Positions 1 through 7,884 of a stretch of 64,000 nt of DNA are shown piece after piece. The stretch's first letter is position 1. Each line of letters opens with the position of its first letter. This DNA comes from Providencia hangzhouensis. GTDB lineage: Bacteria > Pseudomonadota > Gammaproteobacteria > Enterobacterales > Enterobacteriaceae. The notes beneath the pieces were generated by a model that was not told where the DNA came from, did no database searches, and was given only the letters and a program-made list of their open reading frames with translations. The DNA lies in contig NZ_CP135052.1 in NCBI RefSeq assembly GCF_029193595.2, forward strand, positions 2,976,001 through 3,040,000. The letters are read 5' to 3'. Position numbers and translations under genes: made by a program.

Positions 1-461
1 CATCAAAAAAACTTGCCTTTTGGCATATACGGGCCAGAGTCAACTATTTAATCAGGGAAACACCAAGATGAAGCGTCACGGTCAAAGGCTATCTGTGATA
101 ACTTTCTTCTTTAGAACACACTAACTCAGTAATCATACATCAAATAGGACTGCTAAACAGGCCGACACTCATTAACTCATGACTTAAAGATAATAGCAAC
201 TATTTTATACGAGCAAACCTCAAAAATATGCTGTTTTTTCGATTGCGTCACTTTTATCGGCTATAACGTTAACAAAAACGCTGCATTTAGTTGATAGTTT
301 AAAGAAAACTTTAATTTAAAAAGCCAACAACCTAATAAATGTCAGTAAGAATTATCCGATACGATGACAATCTGTGTAAATATTTTTTTTAACTGATATA
401 TAACAATCTCGACGGCTCGTGATACCCTCCTAGTATAGATATCTGACAGAGAGTTATACAC
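1..461. other. intergenic region, no gene seen
   Basis: I see no convincing reading frame, RNA gene or terminator here. The stretch is AT-rich. Its last 20 bases hold a GAGAG ribosome binding site for the gene that starts at 462. The window edge may cut off the neighbour on the left. Confidence 0.5.
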
Positions 462-965
462 ATGGATATTATCAAACAAATACTCGTCGAAGATTTGGAT
501 GCCATCAATAAACGTGAAAACCGTGATGGGAAACCTTATTTTAATAGCCAATTTCTCGCCAACCACCCTTATTTATGTATTGGTATGGTTGCGGCTTATG
601 TCCCCCTAGCCATTATTCTTTGGTACGCCCCTTATTTTGGTCCTTATTGGGCTCTGGGTATCACCATTCTTTTTATTGTATTAGCAAGTGTACTACTTTT
701 TGACATCAAACCTGTTTATCACTTTGAAGATATTGGCGTCTTAGATTTACGTGTCTGTTATAACGGGGAATGGTTTGTTACTGAACCAGTTTCTGATAAT
801 GCGATAAGCAAAATCATTGATTCACAAGATGTTAGCTCTGCTATAAAACAAGAAATATCGCGTTTAATTGCATTAAAAGGAATGATTTCCTTTTATGATA
901 TCTATCATGTCGCTTATCCTGAAGTTTCTACGCAATTACCTGGTACACTTGCAACTCAAAATTAA
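462..965 (+). CDS. ylaC: YlaC family inner-membrane protein
   Basis: A 167-residue protein that aligns along its length with E. coli YlaC as I remember it. Shared stretches include the N-terminal NKRENRDGKP-like segment, the FIGM/CIGM region before the membrane spans, and the block LDLRVCYNGEW. Two hydrophobic segments lie at about residues 43-60 and 65-83, followed by a cytoplasmic-looking C-terminal domain ending in a SFYDI motif. The molecular function of YlaC is not established. The start follows a GAGAG site. No operon partner is evident, since the next gene is a tRNA with its own promoter. Confidence 0.85.
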   Translation: MDIIKQILVEDLDAINKRENRDGKPYFNSQFLANHPYLCIGMVAAYVPLAIILWYAPYFGPYWALGITILFIVLASVLLFDIKPVYHFEDIGVLDLRVCYNGEWFVTEPVSDNAISKIIDSQDVSSAIKQEISRLIALKGMISFYDIYHVAYPEVSTQLPGTLATQN

Positions 966-1045
966 TTCAATATCAATTAACTAGAGTAAAACTTCGTCAT
1001 AATGTGCATTGAATGAGCAGTTGGATATTTTTTCTGTTTTTATGA

Positions 1046-1074
1046 TTGACAGCCTGAGATGATATCGTTAATAT
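1046..1074 (+). promoter_or_regulatory. sigma-70 promoter of first tRNA-Asn
   Basis: TTGACA at 1046-1051, a 17-base spacer and TAATAT at 1069-1074, followed by a GC-rich discriminator (GCGCCT), as is typical of stable-RNA promoters under stringent control. The tRNA begins 26 bases after the -10. Confidence 0.85.
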
Positions 1075-1100
1075 GCGCCTCGTTCTCAGGAACAAGCAAT

Positions 1101-1176
1101 TCCTCCATAGTTCAGTCGGTAGAACGGCGGACTGTTAATCCGTATGTCGCTGGTTCAAGTCCAGCTGGAGGAGCCA
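1101..1176 (+). tRNA. tRNA-Asn(GUU), first copy
   Basis: A 76-base tRNA with acceptor TCCTCCA pairing with TGGAGGA, anticodon loop CTGTTAATC carrying anticodon GTT (Asn), T-loop TTCAAGT, and an encoded CCA end. It is monocistronic, with its own promoter and a strong terminator six bases after CCA. It is identical to the copy at 1432. Confidence 0.97.
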
Positions 1177-1181
1177 AATTT

Positions 1182-1208
1182 AAAAAGCCCGCTTAATGCG
1201 GGCTTTTT
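1182..1208 (+). terminator. rho-independent terminator of first tRNA-Asn
   Basis: An 11-base perfect stem (AAAAAGCCCGC with GCGGGCTTTTT), loop TTAAT, and a T-run in the 3' arm. The same terminator is copied after the second tRNA-Asn. Confidence 0.93.
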
Positions 1209-1375
1209 GCTATCTGCTAAATATATATCACCATTATATCATTCATCTCTACTATCAATGATCTCCTAGCACCTCTCATAATCCATCTGGTATGCATTAC
1301 GCATCATATATTAGGATAGATAACCACCAAATCGATTACTTAACGCCCACTTGGCTATTTTTTTCATTTTTATAC

Positions 1376-1404
1376 TTTACAACAGTGAACAGGATGGGTA
1401 ATAT
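1376..1404 (+). promoter_or_regulatory. sigma-70 promoter of second tRNA-Asn
   Basis: TTTACA at 1376-1381, a 17-base spacer and TAATAT at 1399-1404, followed by GCGCCT. The geometry matches the first tRNA promoter although the -35 and spacer bases differ. Confidence 0.8.
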
Positions 1405-1431
1405 GCGCCTCGTTCTCAGGAACAAAGCAAT

Positions 1432-1507
1432 TCCTCCATAGTTCAGTCGGTAGAACGGCGGACTGTTAATCCGTATGTCGCTGGTTCAAGTCCAGCTGGA
1501 GGAGCCA
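1432..1507 (+). tRNA. tRNA-Asn(GUU), second copy
   Basis: A 76-base tRNA identical to the copy at 1101, with anticodon GTT and encoded CCA. It is part of the duplicated transcription unit and has its own promoter and terminator. Confidence 0.97.
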
Positions 1508-1512
1508 AATTT

Positions 1513-1539
1513 AAAAAGCCCGCTTAATGCGGGCTTTTT
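1513..1539 (+). terminator. rho-independent terminator of second tRNA-Asn
   Basis: The same 11-base stem, TTAAT loop and T-run as at 1182-1208. Confidence 0.93.
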
Positions 1540-1618
1540 GCTATCTACCTAAAAATCACTCTTCTTAGCATTACTTTACTTACGGCAAATACAAGAGTTC
1601 CCACCATAAAATAAATAC

Positions 1619-2149
1619 TTATTCTTTCTCTAGAAAAAATTGTTTAATCGTCTGGCGTAACCATTGATGCGCAGGGTCCCTATCTAACCTTGGGTGCCAT
1701 GCTTGCACGATAAATATAGGCACCAATCCCAAAGGAAGTTCAATTTCAACCAATGGCAAATTAACACTCTTTACCCCTTGCAGCACATGACGAGGGAGCG
1801 GCAAAATATAGTCAGAGTTCATAGTTAACATCATGGCTGAATGAAAACTAGGTAAAGTCAATGCAACATTACGCTGTAATTGAAGGTCGCGTAATGCGTC
1901 ATCAATTGGCCCCAATGTACGCCCTCGGCGCGATACGCTAATATGTGGGTAATGCGTTAAGCTTTCAGGCGTCACCTGCCCGATAATTGGATGCTCTGGG
2001 CGAACTAATGCCTGAAAAGTACTATTAAATAAGCTCTGAGCCTTAATTTCAGGGTGCCAGTCTCGAGAGGAACCGATAACCAAATCCACCTTGCCACTGC
2101 GCAAGGAATCATCTTCAGTATCACTTTCCGCGATAAAAATTAAACTACT
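1619..2149 (-). pseudogene. LysR-family regulator, 5'-truncated remnant
   Basis: The frame encodes the C-terminal two thirds of a LysR substrate-binding domain. Diagnostic stretches are an ESDTEDDSLRSGKVDLVIGSS segment (only partly after the first usable start), VRPEHP, and a C-terminal HPRLDRDPAHQWLRQ. The open frame runs back to a stop codon at 2150-2152. The first in-frame start is a TTG at 2104, with coding-looking residues upstream of it. A normal LysR protein has about 300 residues. The winged-helix DNA-binding domain, roughly the first 120-140 residues, is missing, and the third tRNA-Asn lies only 250 bases away. I call it a non-functional remnant, probably produced by deletion in this tRNA-rich stretch. 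The original regulator cannot be named. Confidence 0.8.
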
Positions 2150-2350
2150 TTATATCCATCCATGACTTAGTAGTGATTAACTACGATTAACCTCTAAACT
2201 TGAAATAATATACCGCTCATCAACTCAGATTTGTCTCAGTCTTTTCGTTAGTGTATGGCCTTGATTAATCACCACTACTCTATTTTCGATCAAACTTCCG
2301 ACAGTTCGCACAGATAACAGGCAAACAAACAATTTTTTCGATATTCTCCT

Positions 2351-2379
2351 TTGACAATGCGGTGAGAGAAAGCTAATAT
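2351..2379 (+). promoter_or_regulatory. sigma-70 promoter of third tRNA-Asn
   Basis: TTGACA at 2351-2356, a 17-base spacer and TAATAT at 2374-2379. This is the same -10 and spacing as the other two tRNA-Asn promoters, but the flanking bases differ. Confidence 0.85.
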
Positions 2380-2398
2380 CCTCTGCGTACCAAGGAGT

Positions 2399-2474
2399 TC
2401 CTCCATAGTTCAGTCGGTAGAACGGCGGACTGTTAATCCGTATGTCGCTGGTTCGAGTCCAGCTGGAGGAGCCA
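2399..2474 (+). tRNA. tRNA-Asn(GUU), third copy
   Basis: A 76-base tRNA differing from the other two by one base in the T-loop (TTCGAGT instead of TTCAAGT). Anticodon GTT, encoded CCA, own promoter and terminator. Confidence 0.97.
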
Positions 2475-2482
2475 AAATTTAG

Positions 2483-2517
2483 AAAAACCTGCTTAAGGAA
2501 ACTTAAGCAGGTTTTTT
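2483..2517 (+). terminator. rho-independent terminator of third tRNA-Asn
   Basis: A 15-base stem (AAAAACCTGCTTAAG with CTTAAGCAGGTTTTT) around a short GAAA loop, ending in a T-run. Its sequence is unrelated to the terminators of the other two copies. Confidence 0.92.
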
Positions 2518-2623
2518 GCTATTGAACGAACTAAATAAGCCACCTATTTACGTTATTTGCGCGATCTATCCCTGAAATAAGCTATAATCGTGATTTCTCA
2601 TAGCTATTTTTTTACTTTACCTT

Positions 2624-2682
2624 TATCATTCTATTCCGGCTTGAGCACTCGCTCATCATTCACTCTTCCCCTATGGAGCCGG
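2624..2682 (+). promoter_or_regulatory. pyrC promoter and CTP-sensitive leader hairpin
   Basis: A TATCAT -10 (2624-2629) is followed seven bases later by CCGG (2636-2639). In E. coli and Salmonella pyrC, transcription starts at a C or a G within this tetranucleotide depending on CTP and GTP supply. CCGGCT (2636-2641) is the exact complement of AGCCGG (2677-2682), and the hairpin overlaps the GGAG Shine-Dalgarno sequence at 2675-2678. A C-start would keep the full stem and block translation, while a G-start would lose its first bases. The motif is seen directly; the mechanism is carried over from the known homologues. Confidence 0.75.
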
Positions 2683-2686
2683 TTTA

Positions 2687-3736
2687 ATGTCAACTGTAAC
2701 TACCCTAACGATCCGCCGCCCTGATGATTGGCATGTTCATTTTCGCGATGATGATATGTTAAAAACGGTCGTTCCCTATACCAGTGAATTTTTTGGCCGT
2801 GCAATTGTCATGCCGAATTTAGTGCCACCAGTCACAACGATTGAAGCCGCAAAAGCTTATCGTGAACGCATCCTAAAAGCGGTTCCAGAAGGGCATCAAT
2901 TTACCCCTTTAATGACCTGCTACCTTACTGATAGCACAGATCCTGTTGAAGTGGTTCGTGGCTTTAACGAAGGGGTATTTACTGCCTGTAAACTCTACCC
3001 GGCTAATGCAACAACAAACTCTAGTCATGGCGTATCTGATATTAAAAAAATTTATCCCGTATTAGCTGCGATGGAACAAGCAGGAATGCCATTGCTGGTC
3101 CATGGTGAAGTCACCGCAAGCCATATCGATATTTTTGACCGCGAAGCGTTATTTATTGAGCAAGTTATGTTTCCATTACGGGCACAGTTTCCAAAACTCA
3201 AAGTCGTTTTTGAACATATAACCACCAAAGAAGCGGCGCAATATGTCCAAGAAGCAAATGAATTTACAGCTGCAACTTTAACACCTCAACATTTGATGTT
3301 TAACCGTAACCATATGTTAGTTGGTGGTATAAGGCCGCACTTATTTTGCTTGCCTATTTTGAAACGTAATGTACACCAAGAAGCATTACGTGCAGCCGTT
3401 GCTTCAGGTTGTGACCGTTTCTTCCTTGGTACCGACACCGCACCACATATACAATCACGTAAAGAGTCTACCTGTGGTTGTGCTGGGGTCTTTAATGCTC
3501 CCACCGCATTAGCGGCTTACGCGACTGTTTTTGAAGAGCTGGGTGCTTTGGCGCATTTCGAAGCTTTTTGTTCACTAAATGGTCCTAAATTCTATAACTT
3601 ACCTGTAAACGAAGGAACTATTACGCTAACTAAAGAACAAAATATTACTTGCGAATCGATTGATTGCTGTAATGATAAATTAGTTCCTTTCTTAGCAGGA
3701 GAAGATGCGCGCTGGACAGTCGCTCTGGGTCAGTAG
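2687..3736 (+). CDS. pyrC: dihydroorotase (class II)
   Basis: The third step of de novo pyrimidine synthesis: reversible cyclisation of N-carbamoyl-L-aspartate to dihydroorotate in the cytosol. The 349-residue length matches enterobacterial PyrC. Metal-site motifs are visible: DWHVHFRD near residue 14, the carboxylated-lysine region [13 protein letters not shown] near residue 100, VHGE at about 140, EHIT at about 178, and LGTDTAPH at about 249. The ATG lies four bases after a hairpin that covers the ribosome binding site (2636-2682), which indicates nucleotide-pool control. The gene appears monocistronic, with a terminator at 3747. Confidence 0.97.
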   Translation: MSTVTTLTIRRPDDWHVHFRDDDMLKTVVPYTSEFFGRAIVMPNLVPPVTTIEAAKAYRERILKAVPEGHQFTPLMTCYLTDSTDPVEVVRGFNEGVFTACKLYPANATTNSSHGVSDIKKIYPVLAAMEQAGMPLLVHGEVTASHIDIFDREALFIEQVMFPLRAQFPKLKVVFEHITTKEAAQYVQEANEFTAATLTPQHLMFNRNHMLVGGIRPHLFCLPILKRNVHQEALRAAVASGCDRFFLGTDTAPHIQSRKESTCGCAGVFNAPTALAAYATVFEELGALAHFEAFCSLNGPKFYNLPVNEGTITLTKEQNITCESIDCCNDKLVPFLAGEDARWTVALGQ

Positions 3737-3746
3737 TTTATACACT

Positions 3747-3785
3747 AATGGGAAGTTCAAAGTGCTTCCCATTCTGTTTTTACAA
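3747..3785 (+). terminator. rho-independent terminator of pyrC
   Basis: Nine-base perfect stem AATGGGAAG/CTTCCCATT with a nine-base loop, followed by CTGTTTTT. It begins ten bases after the pyrC stop. Confidence 0.85.
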
Positions 3786-3956
3786 TCCTTATTGTCTGTT
3801 TTATGCATTTTCTGCTATATAAACAAAAAAAATGTTTTATTTGCTTTCTTATTAGCGAAATCTCCTTATACTAAAAGTGGACTCATCACGAGGTCATTGC
3901 TCTTAGTCAGTTATAGATATTTATTATTTATCACGATGTTTGATTAGGAGGTTTAT

Positions 3957-4211
3957 ATGAATAAAAAAAATGATGTCATTCAAACCCACCCAGTAGTTGG
4001 CTGGGACATCAGCACAGTCGATGATTACGACGCTATGATGTTGCGTTTGCACTACCTCCCCGAGCAAGATAAACACACAGGTGATGCTATTGTGGATAAA
4101 ACCATGTGGCTAACGACTGATGTGGCTAAACAACTTATTCATATTCTCCAAGCAGGCGTAGACAAGATAGAATCAGGGGAATATGTTGAGTTTGATTTTA
4201 AAACACACTAG
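3957..4211 (+). CDS. bssS: BssS family protein (biofilm regulator family)
   Basis: An 84-residue protein that aligns end to end with E. coli BssS (YceP). Shared blocks include VIQTHPVVGWDISTVD, MLRLHY, LWLTTDVA-like MWLTTDVAKQ, and the AGVDKIESG region. In E. coli BssS is linked to biofilm formation and stress signalling, but its biochemical activity is unknown. A strong AGGAGG lies about eight bases before the ATG. In E. coli bssS sits near dinI and pyrC; here it directly follows pyrC, and dinI and solA are absent. Confidence 0.93.
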   Translation: MNKKNDVIQTHPVVGWDISTVDDYDAMMLRLHYLPEQDKHTGDAIVDKTMWLTTDVAKQLIHILQAGVDKIESGEYVEFDFKTH

Positions 4212-4217
4212 GAAAAT

Positions 4218-4248
4218 AAATGGATATTAGTGCCACTAATATCCATTT
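4218..4248. terminator. hairpin terminator after bssS
   Basis: Thirteen-base perfect stem AAATGGATATTAG/CTAATATCCATTT around a TGCCA loop, starting seven bases after the bssS stop and flanked by AT-rich sequence. The 3' T-run is weak (TTTAATTTATT). Confidence 0.7.
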
Positions 4249-4420
4249 AATTTATTCATATATATAGATAACTATATGTCTTTATATAATTATCTTATTA
4301 ATTAATTACTAATTAGCAATTTCAAATAAGAACACTATTTATTGTTTTTATTAATCCTTGGTTGACTTCTCTATCAATTCCAATTTATTGTAAGCCATCT
4401 TCTTGAACAAGGATGTTCCA

Positions 4421-5014
4421 ATGCGAATATTAGTTATTGATGAATGTTATTATACACGTCTTGGCATTACAGAATATTTATCTAAAAATAAAAAACTCGA
4501 ATTTATTAGTACAGGATGTATAAAAGAAGCCATTGGTTTTATGAACACAAACCTACCAAGCATTATACTGGTGAATCTAACCTACTATTGTAATTACTCT
4601 GATTACTGCCCTACTCTACAGCAGTTATTAAGTAATACTAATAATGCACGCTTTTATATTTATATTAATGCTCCTTATCCGCAAACAAACAACCCATTAT
4701 TATTAAAAGACAATTACTTTATTCTATCAAAAAGCATTATTATTCAAACGCTTGATAAAGTTATTCGTGACCATGAACAAATAGAAAAAATCACCAAACT
4801 TGCTAATAATATTGAGTCATCCATTTTCACGATTAAAGAACAAAATATTATTAATAACTGGATGAATGAGACACCCAATCATATTATTTCTCGAAAACTA
4901 GGAATTAGTAATAGTACTGTCTATTCACAGAAAAGACATATCGCATCTAAAGTTTTCGTCAAAAATAGAATTGAGTTATTTTTTATATATAATGTATTTA
5001 AATATTTATATTAA
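4421..5014 (+). CDS. RcsA-like LuxR-family transcription regulator
   Basis: A 197-residue protein with a receiver-like N-terminal half and a LuxR-type HTH at about residues 135-190 (a SRKLGISNSTVYSQKRHIASK core). Several stretches resemble RcsA: CYYTRLGITEYL near the N-terminus, NYFILSKSI in the middle, and the WM pair before the HTH. RcsA is the unphosphorylated partner of RcsB that activates capsule genes. No acidic phospho-acceptor cluster is visible here, so it is likely an auxiliary regulator. I start at the ATG at 4421, with AAGGA seven bases upstream; a TTG at 4403 is a poorer choice. Identity as true RcsA is uncertain. The gene is low in GC compared with its neighbours. Confidence 0.6.
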   Translation: MRILVIDECYYTRLGITEYLSKNKKLEFISTGCIKEAIGFMNTNLPSIILVNLTYYCNYSDYCPTLQQLLSNTNNARFYIYINAPYPQTNNPLLLKDNYFILSKSIIIQTLDKVIRDHEQIEKITKLANNIESSIFTIKEQNIINNWMNETPNHIISRKLGISNSTVYSQKRHIASKVFVKNRIELFFIYNVFKYLY

Positions 5015-5041
5015 AAATGTTTTAATTTAAATCGACTAAAA

Positions 5042-5087
5042 CAAAACTAAAAGGCCTGACTCCGTTTGAATAACGAAATCAGGCCTT
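5042..5087 (-). terminator. terminator downstream of the small heat-shock gene
   Basis: Nine-base arms AAGGCCTGA (5051-5059) and TCAGGCCTT (5079-5087). Read on the minus strand, the stem is followed by TTAGTTTTG. It may also stop transcripts coming from the LuxR gene on the plus strand. Confidence 0.7.
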
Positions 5088-5161
5088 ACAAACCGGTCAG
5101 CAAAAGTGTCCAATATTATAAAGTCACTCTAACTGCTGCTGACGAGTCATAAATTTTAGTT

Positions 5162-5620
5162 CTATGATTTTATATCTTTATTTTCAATAGCGATAACTCG
5201 AGGTTTTTCTTCATCCGGGATTTCATATTCAATATCCAGAGTTAGTAAACCACTAGATAACTCAGCACTTTCTATCTTCACATTTTTACCGAGATTAAAT
5301 TCAAGGGAAAACTTATTTTGCGTTATTCCTTGATGGATCCATTTCTCAGAATCATTAACTAATTCTGCTGATTGCTCACCTTGAACATACAATTTCCCGC
5401 CTTTTAGGGATACGCTTAAGTCCTCTTCCTTATAACCTGGAACACTAACCGTTAATTGATAGCTTGTTTCATTTATTTGTTTTAAATTATACGGATGCTC
5501 TGAAGTTAAAGGCCTATTACCTGTTAGCTGGCTAAACAAACGATCCATTTGGTCAAATCTGTTAGAAAGTAAGCTATCGGATAATGTTGGGAATAATGAA
5601 AAAGATCTAATGTTAGACAT
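5162..5620 (-). CDS. small heat-shock protein (Hsp20/IbpA-type)
   Basis: A 152-residue alpha-crystallin-family chaperone that would hold unfolded proteins for later refolding by DnaK and ClpB. The crystallin domain covers about residues 40-140, with SVPGYKEEDLSVSLKGGKL in the beta core and the terminal GLLTLDIEYEIPDE block. The C-terminal anchor is RVIAIEN, an IxI-type motif. It is diverged from IbpA/IbpB of E. coli, so I give no symbol. An AAGGAG site precedes the ATG. A sigma-32-like -10 (CCCATACT on the minus strand near 5690) exists, but I see no matching -35 at proper spacing. Confidence 0.88.
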   Translation of the reverse strand: MSNIRSFSLFPTLSDSLLSNRFDQMDRLFSQLTGNRPLTSEHPYNLKQINETSYQLTVSVPGYKEEDLSVSLKGGKLYVQGEQSAELVNDSEKWIHQGITQNKFSLEFNLGKNVKIESAELSSGLLTLDIEYEIPDEEKPRVIAIENKDIKS

Positions 5621-5948
5621 AATTTCTCCTTCAATATTTTTATATCAAACTAAACACATACGACTATGCACCATTACCTGTGTACCTAGTATGGGATAAT
5701 GCTCTTTCTTGGTGCAATTCTTATATAGTGCCAGTTACGCGTATTTCAAGTCTTAAATTACACTTCTTTACAAAATGGCGTTACCTGCTGTAAACCATAA
5801 ACAAATACCCCATGAATTTCATACGAAATGTATGGGGTATAAGCAACGTAATGACATCGAATGAAATAAATTTTTTATTTCAATTAATTTTATCTTGCTC
5901 TAATCAGCCCTAATTACAGGGCTTTCTTATTATAGAGAACATCAATAA
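5621..5948. other. intergenic region between small heat-shock gene and trhO
   Basis: Holds the promoter region of the minus-strand heat-shock gene and the trhO terminator hairpin at 5805-5840. No other gene is seen. Confidence 0.6.
5805..5840 (-). terminator. hairpin downstream of trhO
   Basis: Nine-base arms ATACCCCAT (5805-5813) and ATGGGGTAT (5832-5840), with further pairing inside. On the minus strand it is followed by TTGTTTATGG, a weak T-tract. It lies about 110 bases after the trhO stop. Confidence 0.6.
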
Positions 5949-6995
5949 TTAGTTATCTTTATTTAATAATCCATCGGATAAACGGTGACGTGACTTATTA
6001 AAGATTTTATTACTGACTTCGCGACCTGCACGGCGTGCGCGTTGTTCTTGCTCTGGAAGTTTCATTTCTTCAGTGCAAGACGAACTGCAGCAACCTTCGT
6101 ACTTTTCTGCACAGCTAGGGCATTGGATAAACAGCAAGTGACAGCCATCGTTACGGCAATTGGTGTGTGTATCACAAGGTGCACCACATTGGTGGCATTG
6201 TGCTAATGTGTCTTCTGTAATACGCTCTCCCATTCGGTTGTCAAAAACAAAGTTTTTCCCTTTAAACCTCAAAGGCAACCCTTGTTCCTTCGCCTTACGC
6301 GCGTATTCAATAATCCCACCTTCAACATGGTAAACATTTTTAAAGCCATTATGCAGCATATAAGCACTGGCTTTTTCACAACGGATCCCACCAGTACAAT
6401 ACATTACGACATTTTTGTCTTTTTGCTCTTGCAGCATTTCCACCGCCATTGGCAGTTGCTCTCTAAATGTATCTGAAGGTATTTCAATCGCGTTATCAAA
6501 ACGCCCTACTTCGTACTCATAATGATTTCGCATATCGACGAAAACAGTATTTGGGTCATCAATCATTTCATTCACTTCGTGAGCTTTTAGATATTGACCT
6601 GTATTTGCAGGGTTAAATGTTTCGTCCTCAATACCATCAGCCACCACGCGCTCACGGACTTTCATACGCAGCACCCAGAACGATTTACCGTCATCATCAA
6701 TCGCAATATTTAAACGTAAGTTATCTAATGCGGGGTCTGTTGCATAAATAAGTTCGCGCAATGCGCCCACATTAGATTCCGGCACACTGATTTGCGCGTT
6801 AATACCTTCTTTTGCAATATAAACACGTCCAAAAACGCTTAATGCTTTAAATTGTTGGTACCATTGATTACGAAATTCGTTTGGGTCTTGGATATTAAAA
6901 TATTTATAAAAAGAGATAGTGGTGCGCGGCTCAACTTCTGCCAACATACGTTCTTTTAATATTTTATTTGAAATTTGGTTATGTAACACTGGCAT
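5949..6995 (-). CDS. trhO: tRNA uridine(34) hydroxylase
   Basis: TrhO (YceA) carries out oxygen-dependent hydroxylation of U34 in tRNA anticodons, giving 5-hydroxyuridine on the way to cmo5U. The 348-residue length is normal for the family. An N-terminal acylphosphatase-like domain lies at about residues 20-110. The rhodanese domain follows at about 140-240, with catalytic cysteine in [13 protein letters not shown]-terminal cysteine-rich region ([19 protein letters not shown], then [16 protein letters not shown]) probably binds metal. In E. coli the gene also lies in the lpxL-mdtG-pyrC region. Confidence 0.95.
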   Translation of the reverse strand: MPVLHNQISNKILKERMLAEVEPRTTISFYKYFNIQDPNEFRNQWYQQFKALSVFGRVYIAKEGINAQISVPESNVGALRELIYATDPALDNLRLNIAIDDDGKSFWVLRMKVRERVVADGIEDETFNPANTGQYLKAHEVNEMIDDPNTVFVDMRNHYEYEVGRFDNAIEIPSDTFREQLPMAVEMLQEQKDKNVVMYCTGGIRCEKASAYMLHNGFKNVYHVEGGIIEYARKAKEQGLPLRFKGKNFVFDNRMGERITEDTLAQCHQCGAPCDTHTNCRNDGCHLLFIQCPSCAEKYEGCCSSSCTEEMKLPEQEQRARRAGREVSNKIFNKSRHRLSDGLLNKDN

Positions 6996-7207
6996 GGTGT
7001 TCTTAATCCTATTTAACTCATTGATAATATTTTAATTTAAATAAATTCAGGCGAGCTGCCACCCTATTTAAATCTTGGTGAGTATTATCCCTCTTATTAT
7101 GTTAATAAAAAACCCTTTATTTGTAGGGTTATCGTGATAAAAGTATTAACCAATCGTTTTAGGTTGAATTTTAAATCACTACGAGATATTTTAGTTTGCT
7201 TTTCGTT

Positions 7208-7219
7208 ATGTTATAACAT
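7208..7219. promoter_or_regulatory. 12-base palindrome upstream of the metal-export operon
   Basis: ATGTTATAACAT is a perfect palindrome 30 bases before the DUF1007 gene. It resembles half of an enterobacterial Zur box but lacks the central AT spacer, so the regulator is unclear. Confidence 0.35.
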
Positions 7220-7248
7220 TTTTTTGATAAACCAATTTAGCTGACTGA

Positions 7249-7884
7249 ATGATGCGATTTTTTCCTTTCTATTTTCTATTTCTGTTTATGGTTGCTCCAC
7301 AAGTAGCGGCACACCCTCATAGTTTTATTGAAATGCAAATTTCCCTTGAAAGTAAACAAGATAAATACTCAGGGATTAGCTATGTTTGGAAAATGGATCC
7401 AATGACATCAGCGGATATCGCGTATGAATTAAAAGGCATTAAACCGGATGACCCGCGTTGGAAACAGCAAGAAGCTATTATTATGGCGAATGTATTGATG
7501 CAAGATTATTTCACTGATTTTTATTATCAGGGGAAGAAAGTCAGTTTTAAACGTATTCCTGATAGCTACCATTTAGAAAAAGATGGCTTTTCTTTAGTTT
7601 TCTTCTTTACCGCTTCATTTATGCAACCCCTGCCTATAGCAGGTTCCCATGTGGAAATTCAAACTTACGACCCAACATTCTACGTCAGCATGACTTACCA
7701 AAATAAACAGCAAGTTAACCTACCTTTAGATATTGCAGCAAATTGCCAGATGGAACTACAAGAAGCAAATGTGACCGATTCAATGCGCGCCTACGCTTTC
7801 TCTTTAGACAAAAGTGATAGCCCAGAAGAAGATTTGGCACTTGGCAAACAATTTGCACAACGGGTTGACATTCAATGTCCATAA
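7249..7884 (+). CDS. DUF1007 family periplasmic protein
   Basis: A 211-residue exported protein. A signal peptide spans about residues 1-21, ending AAHPHSF after cleavage. The HPHSF motif just after the cleavage site and the later GFSLVFFFTA and FYVSMTY strands are typical of DUF1007 proteins, which are commonly encoded beside nickel, cobalt or zinc transporters. The N-terminal His pair may bind metal (inference). It overlaps the start of the next gene by ten bases, so the two are translationally coupled. Biochemical function is unknown. Confidence 0.85.
   Translation: MMRFFPFYFLFLFMVAPQVAAHPHSFIEMQISLESKQDKYSGISYVWKMDPMTSADIAYELKGIKPDDPRWKQQEAIIMANVLMQDYFTDFYYQGKKVSFKRIPDSYHLEKDGFSLVFFFTASFMQPLPIAGSHVEIQTYDPTFYVSMTYQNKQQVNLPLDIAANCQMELQEANVTDSMRAYAFSLDKSDSPEEDLALGKQFAQRVDIQCP

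Larger units (their letters stand above)
1069..1546 (+). repeat. tandem duplication of a tRNA-Asn transcription unit
   Basis: Segments 1069-1215 and 1399-1546 are nearly identical, about 147 bases each. They run from the -10 hexamer through the leader, the tRNA and the terminator to a short GCTATCT tail. The only difference I see is one extra A in the leader of the second copy. The roughly 180 bases between them and the -35 regions differ. This indicates duplication or gene conversion of the unit. Confidence 0.88.

Noticed and set aside
3705..3947. 80-codon plus-strand frame overlapping the end of pyrC
   Set aside because: It starts within pyrC, crosses the pyrC terminator hairpin and shows no ribosome site or family match.
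5641..5750. Sigma-32 promoter or ROSE-type RNA thermometer for the small heat-shock gene
   Set aside because: CCCATACT is present but the nearest CTTGAA is too far (about 40 bases), and no U-rich ROSE stem over the ribosome site was found.
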